Assembly (NCBI GenBank): GCA_000158155.1
Contig: DS999408.1
Location: 279,859-343,858, forward strand
Direction of reading: 5' to 3'
DNA length: 64,000 nt
Source: a gamma proteobacterium NOR5-3
GTDB lineage: Bacteria > Pseudomonadota > Gammaproteobacteria > Pseudomonadales > Halieaceae
The notes beneath the pieces are model-generated. The model was not told the DNA's origin and did not search any database. It saw only the letters and a list, made by a program, of their open reading frames with translations. Positions 27,276-36,219 of this stretch are shown piece after piece. The first letter of the stretch is position 1, and the number at the start of each line of letters is the position of its first letter. The translations under genes and the position numbers were made by a program.

Positions 27276-28910
27276 ATGCAGCAACCACCCGATGATTCTC
27301 GCGATTGGGTCAGTGCCTCGGGCATTCCCCTCAAGAGCTATTACATGGCGGAGGATGTTCCCGCTGCCCACCAGAAGGTCCTCGACGCCGCTCCTGGAGA
27401 GGCGCCATTTCACCGCGGTAGCTACCCCACGGGATATCGCACCAAGCCTTGGCGTATTTTCCAGCTCAGTGGTTTCGGCAAACCTGAGGATGAAAACGAA
27501 CGCATCCAGTTTCTGCTGGAGCAGGGCGAAACCGGCTTCATCATGGAGCACGACCGCAATACCGCTGATCACCTGTATAACGTTGATCACCCTGAGGTTT
27601 TGGCGCGGCGTGAGGATGTAGGCCTCACGGGTGCGGTAATGCAAAGCGTGCGGGATATCGATATCTGCATGAAGGATTTGCCTATCGGCACCAGCTATGG
27701 GCATGCCGGTGGCGCCGTAGTCCAGCACGCGCCGTTTGCGCTTGCGGGTTACTGGACGGTAGCCAAGCAACGGGGATTTGATTTGTCCCGGCTTCCCGGC
27801 ACGGGGCAGAGCGACTTCTTTTTGACCTATCTTGGCTGCGTGACCAAGCAGCAGATTCCCACCGATGCCGGTCTGCGGTTTAACGCCGACATTATGGAGT
27901 TCTGTGATGAGCACCTGCCGCGTTGGGTGCCCGTATCTATCGCCGGCTACAACGGCGCTGATAGCGGTTTGAATGCTCCCCAGGAACTCGGGGCGTTGTT
28001 TGCCAATGCTGTGGAGTATCTCGAAGAAATCAAGCGGCGCGGCACCATGCCCATAGCCCGCGCGGCGCGGGCCTGTGGGGGTGTGAGTTTCCGCATGTCC
28101 ATGGATATTTTTGAAGAGGCGAGCAAGCTGCGCGCGGCGCGTCTTATGTGGACGCAACTGTTAAGTGAGCGCTACGACGTGCACGATCCCAAGGTGAGCA
28201 ACCTTCGCATCCACTGCGTGACAGCAGGTTCTCGCATGACCTACCAGCAACCGATTAACAATATCGTCAGAGGGACCCTGATGGGGCTGGCTGCGGCTCT
28301 AGGCGGTGTGCAATCGCTGGGCGTGAGCGGCTATGACGAAGCGCTGTCGATTCCTTCAGAGCATGCGCATCAAATGTCTGTGCGCATTCAGCAGGTATTG
28401 CAGGAAGAGACCAATATTGCCGCAGTCACGGATCCTCTGGGTGGCTCTTACTACGTGGAAACTCTCACGGCACAGCTCATAGAGCGGGCCTGGGCGTTCT
28501 TTGATGAGATTCAGGAGCAAGGCGGGTTTCTGGCGGCGCTGGACAGTGGTTGGATGCACCAGAAGGCGGCGGAAAACCAGCATAAAGAGTTCATGGCCCA
28601 ATCCGACGGCACCCAGAAGATCATCGGGGTAACGGATCATACCGACGATATCTCACCCTTTGAGGTAGACGGCTTTATGGGCGTAGATGACGCCTTTGAT
28701 GTGGCGCTTGCGCGTTTGGAAGAGGTAAAGCGCACCCGGCACGAAAAAGCGGCGGGTAGCGCTATGCGCGAACTAGAGACGGTGCTTCGCTCCGATCGCA
28801 ATATTATGCCGGCCATGATGACGGCGCTGGAGTCCGAGGTCACTCTGGGCGAAGTCGGTGATATTTACCGTGAAGCGTTTGGTGACTGGGCAACTCCCAT
28901 ACAGACCTAA
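27276..28910 (+). CDS. B12-dependent acyl-CoA mutase, large (substrate-binding) subunit, divergent
   Basis: This 544-residue TIM-barrel subunit belongs to the methylmalonyl-CoA mutase family and lacks the B12 domain, which is the next gene. Family landmarks are PFHRGSYPTGYRTKPWRIFQ (about 44-63), DVGLTGAVMQSV, GTGQSD with the conserved Gln178, SIAGYN (221-226), SFRMSMDIFEEASKLRAARL and the late DPLGGSYYVE. By eye against remembered P. shermanii mutase, the carboxylate-binding Arg207 position is Cys188 and the catalytic His244 position is Asn226. It is therefore unlikely to use methylmalonyl-CoA. It resembles neither isobutyryl- nor 2-hydroxyisobutyryl-CoA mutase closely enough to name. It heads an operon with the B12 subunit and MeaB. 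Confidence 0.88.
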   Translation: MQQPPDDSRDWVSASGIPLKSYYMAEDVPAAHQKVLDAAPGEAPFHRGSYPTGYRTKPWRIFQLSGFGKPEDENERIQFLLEQGETGFIMEHDRNTADHLYNVDHPEVLARREDVGLTGAVMQSVRDIDICMKDLPIGTSYGHAGGAVVQHAPFALAGYWTVAKQRGFDLSRLPGTGQSDFFLTYLGCVTKQQIPTDAGLRFNADIMEFCDEHLPRWVPVSIAGYNGADSGLNAPQELGALFANAVEYLEEIKRRGTMPIARAARACGGVSFRMSMDIFEEASKLRAARLMWTQLLSERYDVHDPKVSNLRIHCVTAGSRMTYQQPINNIVRGTLMGLAAALGGVQSLGVSGYDEALSIPSEHAHQMSVRIQQVLQEETNIAAVTDPLGGSYYVETLTAQLIERAWAFFDEIQEQGGFLAALDSGWMHQKAAENQHKEFMAQSDGTQKIIGVTDHTDDISPFEVDGFMGVDDAFDVALARLEEVKRTRHEKAAGSAMRELETVLRSDRNIMPAMMTALESEVTLGEVGDIYREAFGDWATPIQT

Positions 28911-28921
28911 GGACAATAAAC

Positions 28922-29308
28922 ATGGCTGACACTGGTAAACGTATTCTCATGGCCAAAACGGGCCTTGATGGACATTGGCGGGGCCCGACTATTGTGGCGA
29001 CGGCGCTTCGCGATGCAGGCTTTGAAGTAATTATGATCGGCATGGCGCGTTCTGACGAAGTCTTGCAGGCGGCCATCGATGAAGACGTCGATCTGGTGGG
29101 CCTTAACATTGGTGGACATATCGACGTCGCTCTGCGCGCCGTGGAACTGGTGCAGACCGAATGTGAAGGCATGCCGATTTTCTGCGGTGGTGTTGTCCCG
29201 CCCCATGCCAAACGCCGACTCGAGGCACTGGGAGTGGAAGTCTTCCCACCGGGATCGCAATTACCCGATATCGTTGATTCCGCGCGCCGTCTCACAGGCA
29301 TTGCCTGA
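28922..29308 (+). CDS. B12-binding small subunit of the acyl-CoA mutase
   Basis: This 128-residue Rossmann-like cobalamin domain has the axial-His motif DxHxxG at residues 16-21 (MAKTGLDGHWRGPTIVA) with the preceding Lys12. Downstream are LVGLNIGGHIDVAL and FCGGVVPP, which line the nucleotide tail. It matches the C-terminal domain of mutases of the split type, such as isobutyryl- or 2-hydroxyisobutyryl-CoA mutases. It begins 11 bases after the large-subunit stop, with an AAGGA ribosome-binding site. Unusually, a Trp follows the axial His (DGHWRG) where Asp is usual (DGHDRG). Confidence 0.92.
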   Translation: MADTGKRILMAKTGLDGHWRGPTIVATALRDAGFEVIMIGMARSDEVLQAAIDEDVDLVGLNIGGHIDVALRAVELVQTECEGMPIFCGGVVPPHAKRRLEALGVEVFPPGSQLPDIVDSARRLTGIA

Positions 29309-29319
29309 GCCGCTGTGGC

Positions 29320-30312
29320 GTGACGTCGTCAACGGATACGCTGACCGATATGCTCGCCAGAGCGCATGCCGGTGATCGACGGGCTCTGGCACGGGTAATC
29401 AGCGCGATCGAGCGGGGTGAACGGCTCCCCGGTATTCCTCTGGGAGATGCGGAAGATGCTGCAAAGCTGTGTGTGGGTATCACCGGCGCACCGGGAGCCG
29501 GCAAATCCACCCTGGTGAGCGCCCTCACCGACGAGTTACTCAAGACTTCTCCTTCGGCCGCGGTACTCGCTGTCGATCCTTCTTCACCCATCAGTCGCGG
29601 TGCGCTGCTGGGCGACCGGGTGCGTATGCACCGCCACGCGACGCGTCCGGAAGTCTTTATTCGTTCCATGGCCACGCGCAGTCATCATGGTGGACTGGCC
29701 GGCGCAACCCAGGCCTCGCGGCGCCTGCTGCAATACTGTGCCTGGCCCCTTGTGCTCATCGAGACCGTGGGTGTTGGTCAGGTGGAACTCGATATTGTGA
29801 ACACCGCGGACATCGCGGTGGTTGTGCTTAATCCTGGCTGGGGCGACGAGATACAGGCCAATAAAGCTGGCCTGATGGAAATTGCCGATATTTTTGTGAT
29901 CAACAAAGCTGATCGACCGGGCCTGGAGTCGACGCGACGGGATATCGACGCGGTGATCATGACGCGTCCGGAATCGCAGCGACCACCGGTCATCGAAACT
30001 GTGGCGACGGAGGGAGTCGGTATGGAGTCTCTGGCGCAGGCGATCACCGAGGTTCACCAATCCCTGACAGGGACCGGAGAGCTTGCGCGGCGTCGTTACG
30101 CGCAATTGGGTATGGAGTTGTCTCAGCAGATGAGCCGCCGTTTTTCACAGCAGCTGGAGCGTTATGCCGACTGTCCCGCGTTTGCCGCAGCTGTCGCCCA
30201 GTTAGCGGCTGGCTCGGTCAGTATAGAAGCCGCGATTGACGAGATGTTGCCGCAGGTGGTCAACTCAGTGAGTCCAAGTCAGGACGAATCCGTACCGTCG
30301 GGAGAGCAATAG
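29320..30312 (+). CDS. meaB: MeaB/ArgK family GTPase, mutase chaperone
   Basis: This 330-residue G3E P-loop GTPase loads and protects adenosylcobalamin on acyl-CoA mutases. It has Walker A GITGAPGAGKST at residues 53-64, the mutase-interaction stretch AVDPSSPISRGALLGDRVRM, ETVGVGQVE (switch/Walker B region) and the guanine-specificity motif NKAD. The C-terminal helical dimerisation arm (about 260-330) ends in a Ser/Glu-rich tail. The start is GTG 29320. Its place directly behind the two subunits shows that the mutase is meant to be B12-dependent and functional despite its altered active site. Confidence 0.92.
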   Translation: MTSSTDTLTDMLARAHAGDRRALARVISAIERGERLPGIPLGDAEDAAKLCVGITGAPGAGKSTLVSALTDELLKTSPSAAVLAVDPSSPISRGALLGDRVRMHRHATRPEVFIRSMATRSHHGGLAGATQASRRLLQYCAWPLVLIETVGVGQVELDIVNTADIAVVVLNPGWGDEIQANKAGLMEIADIFVINKADRPGLESTRRDIDAVIMTRPESQRPPVIETVATEGVGMESLAQAITEVHQSLTGTGELARRRYAQLGMELSQQMSRRFSQQLERYADCPAFAAAVAQLAAGSVSIEAAIDEMLPQVVNSVSPSQDESVPSGEQ

Positions 30313-30315
30313 CAC

Positions 30316-31113
30316 ATGAGCAGCAAACCAGTGTCTTTTGAGCGTCACGACGCCTTACTCACGGTGACTCTGGGCAGCCCCGATAACGGTAATGCCTTAA
30401 GCACTAAGATGGTTGATGGGCTGGTGGAGTGCTTTGAGGGGCTTGCTTATGACGACTCTGTGCGCGTTGTGATCCTGCGCGCCGAGGGCAAGCATTTTTG
30501 TAGTGGCCTGGATCTTAAAGATCCGGGCATGTCACCGGCGCACAGAACACCCGCAGCGTTGTGGGCGATCCAAACGTCCATAGCACGCATTTATCTGGCC
30601 ATGCGTCGTTGCCCTCAGCCAATCGTTACCGCGCTTCATGGCGCCGCTTGCGGAGGAGGGTTTAGTCTGGCGCTGGCAGCGGACCTGCGGGTGGCAAGCC
30701 CGGATCTTCGTATGAATGCGGCCTATCTCAATATTGGTTTGACCGGTTGCGATATGGGTAGCAGCTATTTTTTGCCGCGATTAGTGAACGCCTCTGTCGC
30801 ATCGCAGCTGTTACTGACCGGTGAATTTATTCAGGCACAGCGCGCCTTCGATCTGGGTCTGCTTGCCAAGGTGGTCGATAGAGAAGACCTTGATCAGGCC
30901 GCACAGGAGTATGCGCAGACAATGTTGCGCGCCGCGCCCCTGGGCCTGCGGCTCACAAAAGAGGCGCTTAATTACGCCTTGGACACGCCGGGTCTGGAGG
31001 CGGCGATGGCCATGGAAAACCGGCACCAGAGCTTGCTTGCCATGAGCGACGATGCGCGGGAGGCTATCCACGCCTTTCGCGAAAAGCGGGCTCCAGCCTT
31101 CACGGGCAACTGA
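30316..31113 (+). CDS. Crotonase-superfamily (enoyl-CoA hydratase/isomerase-like) protein
   Basis: This 265-residue protein has the crotonase fold: the first oxyanion segment GKHFCSGLDLKD (about 55-66) and the second GAACGGGFSLALAADLRVA (about 110-130). By eye, the two catalytic Glu of rat enoyl-CoA hydratase (E144/E164) correspond to Ala or Tyr and to Gln (SQLLLTG). The segment NIGLTGCDMGSSYFLPR places an Asp near the active site instead. Ordinary hydration is therefore doubtful; isomerase, lyase or thioesterase activity on a CoA ester is possible. It begins three bases after meaB and probably acts after the mutase. Confidence 0.85.
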   Translation: MSSKPVSFERHDALLTVTLGSPDNGNALSTKMVDGLVECFEGLAYDDSVRVVILRAEGKHFCSGLDLKDPGMSPAHRTPAALWAIQTSIARIYLAMRRCPQPIVTALHGAACGGGFSLALAADLRVASPDLRMNAAYLNIGLTGCDMGSSYFLPRLVNASVASQLLLTGEFIQAQRAFDLGLLAKVVDREDLDQAAQEYAQTMLRAAPLGLRLTKEALNYALDTPGLEAAMAMENRHQSLLAMSDDAREAIHAFREKRAPAFTGN

Positions 31114-31155
31114 TTTTCGTGGGTTAATTTGTGAATTTTGAGACGGAGAAATACT

Positions 31156-31944
31156 TTGGATATTAAAAACCTGTTTTCCCTGGAAGGTCGCGTGGCCCTG
31201 GTAACCGGAGGCTCGCGAAACCTGGGTAAGACCATCGCAGCGGCTTACATCGCACAGGGGGCGACGGTCTATATCAGCTCGCGAAAGGCCGCCGATTGTG
31301 ACGCCACCGCCGAAGAGCTGGGCCCGAACTGCCATGCATTACCACAAGACGTTTCTACGGTTGAGGGGTGTCAGGCGGTCGCAAAAGCATTGAGTGAGCG
31401 TGAGCCGAAGTTGGATATCCTGGTGAACAATGCCGGCGCTGCCTGGGGGCAGCCCTTCGAGGAGTTCCCCGAAAAGGGCTGGGACAAGGTGATGGATCTC
31501 AATCTCAAGTCGCCGTTCTTTTTAACTCAGGCTCTGCATGAGCTTCTTAAAGCCGGCGGTGCCGGTGGCGCCCCGGCAAAAGTCATCAACATCACATCGA
31601 TTGATGGGCAGCGACTGAATCCCTGGGAGACTTACAGCTATCACGCATCCAAGTCCGGGTTGATTTATCTGACCAAGCGTATGGCCGCAAGGCTGGTGCG
31701 CGACAATATTGTTGTGACGTCTATAGCGCCCGGCGCGTTTGCTTCGGATATGAACAAGGCAGCTCGCGATCATGGGGATGAAGTGGGCAAAAGCATTCCT
31801 CTTGGGCGCATTGGCACAGAAGAAGATCTCGCCGGTGCCGCGATCTTCCTGGCCAGTCGCGCGGGAGACTACGTGGTGGGCGATACCATCACCGTTGATG
31901 GCGGTATTGTGCACGCGGCGCTGGGTCAGAGCATCGATGTCTGA
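31156..31944 (+). CDS. Short-chain dehydrogenase/reductase
   Basis: This 262-residue classical SDR has the nucleotide-binding motif TGGSRNLGK (TGxxxxxG form), NNAGAAWG, the catalytic Ser in NITSIDGQ and YHASK with Tyr/Lys. The late GDTITVDGGI closes the fold. Gluconate 5-dehydrogenase and 3-oxoacyl-ACP reductase-like enzymes look similar. In this operon oxidation of a 3-hydroxyacyl-CoA or alcohol intermediate is likely (inference). TTG 31156 is the best start, since GGAGA precedes it by six bases. Its last eight bases overlap the GNAT gene. Confidence 0.88.
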   Translation: MDIKNLFSLEGRVALVTGGSRNLGKTIAAAYIAQGATVYISSRKAADCDATAEELGPNCHALPQDVSTVEGCQAVAKALSEREPKLDILVNNAGAAWGQPFEEFPEKGWDKVMDLNLKSPFFLTQALHELLKAGGAGGAPAKVINITSIDGQRLNPWETYSYHASKSGLIYLTKRMAARLVRDNIVVTSIAPGAFASDMNKAARDHGDEVGKSIPLGRIGTEEDLAGAAIFLASRAGDYVVGDTITVDGGIVHAALGQSIDV

Positions 31945-32539
31945 ATTTCCGGTGGCGACGGCGGTTACCCAGGTCACCGATAGTGAACGCAGTCGCGTGT
32001 TTGCATCATTGGCCAGTGCATTTTGCGCCGACCCTCTTATGCGTTGGTTTTTTCCCGATGCACAGGGTTTCTTGGGCGCTGCAACCGGTGATTTCTACGA
32101 CGCCTTTGGCGGAGGGGCTATCGGCGAGCAAACAGCATTTCGCACGGAGAACTTTGAAGGAGCCGCGCTGTGGTACCCGCCGGGTACCGGTCCTGACGAA
32201 GAGCGCCTTGTGGAAACTATGGTGGCAACGGTGAGACCCGAGATTCACGAAGATTGCCTGGGTCTTATGGAGGGCATGGCGCACTATCACCCCGAGGAGC
32301 CCTGTTGGTATCTTGCGGTTCTGGGTATGGACCAGGCCTATCAGGGCCGTGGTCTCGGCGCGCAGCTCATGAAGTACGCGCTAGCTAAGATAGATGCACT
32401 GGGGTTACCTGCTTATCTCGAATCTTCTAACCCGCTGAATATGTCGCTATACAAGCGGCATGGATTCGAGGAGATGGGAAGTATTCAAAGTGGCTCTTCG
32501 CCGGTGATCGTTCCGATGCTGCGAGAGGCCCGACCGTAA
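31937..32539 (+). CDS. GNAT family N-acetyltransferase
   Basis: The 200 residues have the acetyl-CoA-binding motif A pattern YLAVLGMDQAYQGRGLGAQLM (about 128-148, QGRGLG pyrophosphate loop) and motif B LESSNPLNMSLYKRHGFEEMG. It transfers an acetyl group to an unknown amine. Overlap with the SDR stop shows translational coupling. Similar GNATs are linked to export or detoxification of amines, and an acylated amine fits the amidohydrolase next door, but this is inference. Confidence 0.85.
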   Translation: MSEFPVATAVTQVTDSERSRVFASLASAFCADPLMRWFFPDAQGFLGAATGDFYDAFGGGAIGEQTAFRTENFEGAALWYPPGTGPDEERLVETMVATVRPEIHEDCLGLMEGMAHYHPEEPCWYLAVLGMDQAYQGRGLGAQLMKYALAKIDALGLPAYLESSNPLNMSLYKRHGFEEMGSIQSGSSPVIVPMLREARP

Positions 32540-32558
32540 GTTCGCAAAGGAATAGGTG

Positions 32559-34142
32559 ATGAAGCGTACACCTTCAAGCTCAAGCGCTGATGCTCATAAG
32601 CTCATGAGCGACCCTGGCATAGCCGGACTGTCGCGCCGGGGTTTTGTTCAGAGTCTTGCTCTGAGTAGTCTGGTCGCCGGTTCCGGCTCAGCCGCGGCTG
32701 TCGCTGCTCCGCCTCCCGGACAGCCCTCCATCGAGCTCGGTGAGCGTTTTATTATCGAAGCAGGATGGGTGCTCACGGAATCTCAGGGCGAACTTAAGCT
32801 GGTGCGAGACGCACAGCTGCTGGTGCGCGATGGCGTCATCGAGGATGTTCGCAGCGGCGCGTTTTCGGACGCTTTGCCGCGATTAAAGCTGCCCCATGAG
32901 CTGCTGCTGCCAGGCTTCATATCCGGTCATACGCATTGCTGTAGTGCCACCCCTACACGGGGGATTATCGAGGGGCCCCGCTCCTACGCCCGGCCTCTGG
33001 AGTTGGTAGAGAAGCTCTCCGACGAGGAGATGGACGCCCTCACGGCACTTAATCTTGCTGAGTTGTTGCGCTCGGGCTGCACTACACACCTGGAGATGAG
33101 TCTGAGTCTTCGCCAGGCAGAGAGCTATGTACGCATGGCCGAACCCTGGGGTGTCCGCGCTTATCCGGGCGCTATGATTCCCGGCATCGAACGCTTGTTT
33201 GCTATCTGGTTCCGTGCCGATGATCAGGTGCTCATGGATGCCGAGCCCGGCACGCTCGAAGAGATCGCCAAAAATCTCGCGTTTTGTGAAAAGCATATGG
33301 GCAAAGGTGACGGCCGTATCCAGCCCATGATGTCACCCCACGCCTGTGATACGCACACGCCCGCGACCATGCGCGCTTTGGCCGACGCAGCAAAGTCACT
33401 GGGTACCGGTCTGCATATCCATCTCTCGCAGGGGCAACGGGAAACCGATACGGTCAAGCGGCTTTGGGGGCAGACCCCGACCCAATGGATGGAAAGCTAT
33501 GGCATGCTCAGCGACGGCCCGGTGTTTGGTGCGCATATGAGCGGTCTGGATTGGGATATAGACCCGCCGATTTTGAACAAACACGGTGTGGTGTATGCGC
33601 ACTGCCCGTCCGGCGGCGGAGCAGGTAATGGCACTCAGCCCTATCCCGAAGCACTGGCAGCGGGCATGGCGGTGAACATCGGCATCGATACACACTCCAA
33701 TGATTATCTCGAAAACCTGAAGCTTGCGGTGCTTTATGGTCAGGCCCGACATGAGCTACTTGGCGAGCTTGATAGCCAGCGCGCGAGTCAGCGACCGACG
33801 GTTTGGAACGCTATCGAGGGGGCCACCCGGATTCCTGCAAAAGGACTTCGCCGGGATGATTTGGGTGTTATCAAGGCTGGCGCTCGCGCTGATCTTATCT
33901 CTGTGGCGGTGTCTGGCATGCTCAATGGCACCGGCGCTTTGCCTCCCGAGCCATTGAATAATTTGCTCTATGCCAACGGACGTATGGTGCAGACGGTGAT
34001 GACCGATGGTCGGCTGCAGGTGCGTGAGGGGCAGTTTATTGCCGATGATCCGCAGCAGATTCTGGCGCGCGGCGGTGAGGTGGCACAAAAGATCTGGCGT
34101 CAGCTTGAGCAGGAAGACTGGTTTACCGACATCCCGCGCTAG
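32559..34142 (+). CDS. Tat-exported amidohydrolase (metal-dependent deaminase/hydrolase family)
   Basis: The 527-residue precursor has a twin-arginine signal: the SRRGFVQSLALSSLVAG segment at about 25-42 is followed by a hydrophobic run ending AAAVAAPPP. The mature enzyme is an amidohydrolase barrel with LPGFISGHTHCCSA (HxH metal site), a Lys-free second site HIHLSQGQRE, and THSNDYLENL with the catalytic Asp. It resembles the atrazine chlorohydrolase/guanine deaminase branch acting on C-N bonds. ATG 32559 is chosen over GTG 32556, with AAAGG upstream. It is the last gene of the mutase operon. A periplasmic hydrolase in this position could release the imported acid. Confidence 0.85.
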   Translation: MKRTPSSSSADAHKLMSDPGIAGLSRRGFVQSLALSSLVAGSGSAAAVAAPPPGQPSIELGERFIIEAGWVLTESQGELKLVRDAQLLVRDGVIEDVRSGAFSDALPRLKLPHELLLPGFISGHTHCCSATPTRGIIEGPRSYARPLELVEKLSDEEMDALTALNLAELLRSGCTTHLEMSLSLRQAESYVRMAEPWGVRAYPGAMIPGIERLFAIWFRADDQVLMDAEPGTLEEIAKNLAFCEKHMGKGDGRIQPMMSPHACDTHTPATMRALADAAKSLGTGLHIHLSQGQRETDTVKRLWGQTPTQWMESYGMLSDGPVFGAHMSGLDWDIDPPILNKHGVVYAHCPSGGGAGNGTQPYPEALAAGMAVNIGIDTHSNDYLENLKLAVLYGQARHELLGELDSQRASQRPTVWNAIEGATRIPAKGLRRDDLGVIKAGARADLISVAVSGMLNGTGALPPEPLNNLLYANGRMVQTVMTDGRLQVREGQFIADDPQQILARGGEVAQKIWRQLEQEDWFTDIPR

Positions 34143-34264
34143 TCCGAGCTCAAACGACCGCAAACAGTTTTGGGAACTTATTGAAGAGGGCGGCGCCTAG
34201 CCATACGCTTTTGGAGCATGTTCAGCGGCGGGAGCAGGAGAAATCCGCCGTCCGTCCGAGGTGA

Positions 34265-35239
34265 TTAGTTTTCGGGAGAGAGGTGACAGGCACTCTCGTG
34301 GCCTTCCCCCACAATTCGCGTCGCCGGATAACGCTCGCTACAACGGGGCTCAGCCACCGGACAGCGTGGATGAAAGTGGCAGCCCGATGGTGGCGCAATG
34401 GGCGAGGGAACATCGCCGGTAAGAATTTGTCGCTGATGATCGCGATGCGGATCCGGGACAGGGATCGCAGAGATAAGACTCTTGGTGTAGGGGTGGCTGG
34501 CGTTTCGATACAGCGTCTCGGAATCGGCAGTTTCTACGATTCTCCCCAAATACATAATCGCCACGCGATCTGACACGTGCTTCACCACGGCAAGATCATG
34601 GGCGATAAACAGATACGCAAGATTAAATTCCCGCTGCAGGTCCACGAGCAAATTAAGTATCTGGCTTTGAATCGAAACGTCCAGGGCAGATACGGGCTCA
34701 TCGCAAACAATCAGTTGTGGATTGAGCGCTATAGCGCGGGCAATACCGATACGTTGCCGCTGTCCGCCGGAAAACTCAAAGGGATAGCGGCTCACCGAGC
34801 GCGCGGGGAGTCCCACAATATTGAGTAGCTCCCGCACACGCTGTTTACGCTCGACGCTGGAACCGCCCAGGCCCTGAATAATCATTGGCTCTTCGAGAAT
34901 TTCTCCGACGGTATGCCGAGCGTTGAGCGACTCCATGGGATCCTGAAAGATCATTTGTATGTTTTGGCGCAGAGGACGCAGAGCGCGGGGTTTCAGGTGT
35001 GTGATGTCCTGTCCCGCAAAGCGAATAGTTCCTGCGCTGGGTTCATACAGGCGCACCAGGCAGCGACCTAATGTGGACTTGCCGCAGCCTGACTCACCCA
35101 CCAGTCCCAAGGTCTCGCCGGGGTTGATGTGCAGTGATACGCCGTCCACCGCGCGATTGGCTTTGTGGGAGCGCAGGAATAAGCCCTCCTTCACAGGAAA
35201 GTGCATGCATAGATCGTCAACTTGCAGTAAAGGCGTCAT
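34265..35239 (-). CDS. Peptide-type ABC importer, ATP-binding protein (OppF/DppF class)
   Basis: This ABC ATPase of 324 residues has Walker [14 protein letters not shown]-loop [12 protein letters not shown], signature [14 protein letters not shown] and Walker B LIVCDEP. The C-terminal oligopeptide-ABC extension contains the Cys cluster [14 protein letters not shown], which binds an Fe-S cluster in OppF/DppF relatives. ATG 35239 overlaps the preceding stop (ATGA); ATG 35251 is an alternative giving 328 residues. It energises the importer together with the OppD-like partner. It is the last gene of a five-gene minus-strand operon. Confidence 0.9.
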   Translation of the reverse strand: MTPLLQVDDLCMHFPVKEGLFLRSHKANRAVDGVSLHINPGETLGLVGESGCGKSTLGRCLVRLYEPSAGTIRFAGQDITHLKPRALRPLRQNIQMIFQDPMESLNARHTVGEILEEPMIIQGLGGSSVERKQRVRELLNIVGLPARSVSRYPFEFSGGQRQRIGIARAIALNPQLIVCDEPVSALDVSIQSQILNLLVDLQREFNLAYLFIAHDLAVVKHVSDRVAIMYLGRIVETADSETLYRNASHPYTKSLISAIPVPDPHRDHQRQILTGDVPSPIAPPSGCHFHPRCPVAEPRCSERYPATRIVGEGHESACHLSPEN

Positions 35240-36216
35240 GTGCTCTGCCATTGGTAACAGCTTACGCGATGCATTCCTTCGATGAGCTCTTCTGTCGGGG
35301 GCGTTTCCCGGCACAGGTCTGTGGCCTTGGGGCAGCGATTTTCGAAGCGGCAGCCTTTAGGTAGATCTCTCAGTCCCGGGACCATGCCCTCAATCACGTT
35401 AAGCGTTGATTTGGGTGTGGTTTCCAGCGTCGGGATCGAGCGCAGCAGGCCCTGAGTGTACGGATGCGCAGGGCGATCAAAAATATCGAAAACCGTGCCG
35501 CGCTCTGCCACTTTGCCGGCGTACATCACAACCACCTCATCACAGGTTTCGGCGATAACACCCAGGTCATGGGTAATGAGGATCACCGACATGCCTAATT
35601 CAGCTTGCAACTCTTTGATGAGCTCCAGAATTTGAGCCTGAATGGTGACATCCAGTGCAGTGGTCGGTTCGTCCGCGATGAGCAGGGCGGGACCGCAGGC
35701 CAGGGCAATGGCGATCACGACGCGTTGGCGCATGCCGCCGGAGAGCTGATGGGGATACTCGCCCAGGCGTATCTCCGGCGACGGAATGCCTACCTTCTCG
35801 AGAATTTTTACCGCCTCGATGATGGCTTCCTGACCGCTCAGGCCCTTGTGGATCTTGAGCCCTTCGGTGAGCTGACGGCCAATGGTGTGCACCGGATTTA
35901 GCGCGGTCATGGGTTCCTGAAACACCATGCCGATGTGATTGCCGCGGATTTTCTCCATCTCTTCAAAACTGAGCGTTGCCAGGTCTTGCCCTTTGAGGCT
36001 GATAGCTCCACCGACTACCTGGCCCATGGGCTGAGGCAGTAGGCGCATGATGGAAAGCGCGGTCACACTTTTGCCGCAGCCGGATTCGCCCACAATACCT
36101 ACGGTCTTGCCTGGGTCAACGGTAAAACTCACCCCATCAACGGCGCGAACGACGCCCTCGTCCGTATCGAACTCGGTAATGAGTCCGTTTACTTCCAGAA
36201 TGGGGGAGTCAGCCAA
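35236..36216 (-). CDS. Peptide-type ABC importer, ATP-binding protein (OppD/DppD class)
   Basis: This 326-residue ABC ATPase has Walker [14 protein letters not shown]-loop [12 protein letters not shown], signature [15 protein letters not shown] and Walker [13 protein letters not shown]. The C-terminal Cys motif [15 protein letters not shown] is also present. It pairs with the OppF-like subunit encoded four bases downstream (overlapping). The usual E. coli YejF is one fused protein with two ABC domains; here they are separate genes. The start ATG 36216 directly follows the binding-protein gene stop. Confidence 0.9.
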   Translation of the reverse strand: MADSPILEVNGLITEFDTDEGVVRAVDGVSFTVDPGKTVGIVGESGCGKSVTALSIMRLLPQPMGQVVGGAISLKGQDLATLSFEEMEKIRGNHIGMVFQEPMTALNPVHTIGRQLTEGLKIHKGLSGQEAIIEAVKILEKVGIPSPEIRLGEYPHQLSGGMRQRVVIAIALACGPALLIADEPTTALDVTIQAQILELIKELQAELGMSVILITHDLGVIAETCDEVVVMYAGKVAERGTVFDIFDRPAHPYTQGLLRSIPTLETTPKSTLNVIEGMVPGLRDLPKGCRFENRCPKATDLCRETPPTEELIEGMHRVSCYQWQST

Positions 36217-36219
36217 GGT

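Noticed and set aside
27276-28910. Assignment as methylmalonyl-CoA mutase (mutA/mcmA)
   Set aside because: Two substrate-recognition residues appear replaced; the split B12 subunit is also unlike the usual fused bacterial enzyme. Named only to family.
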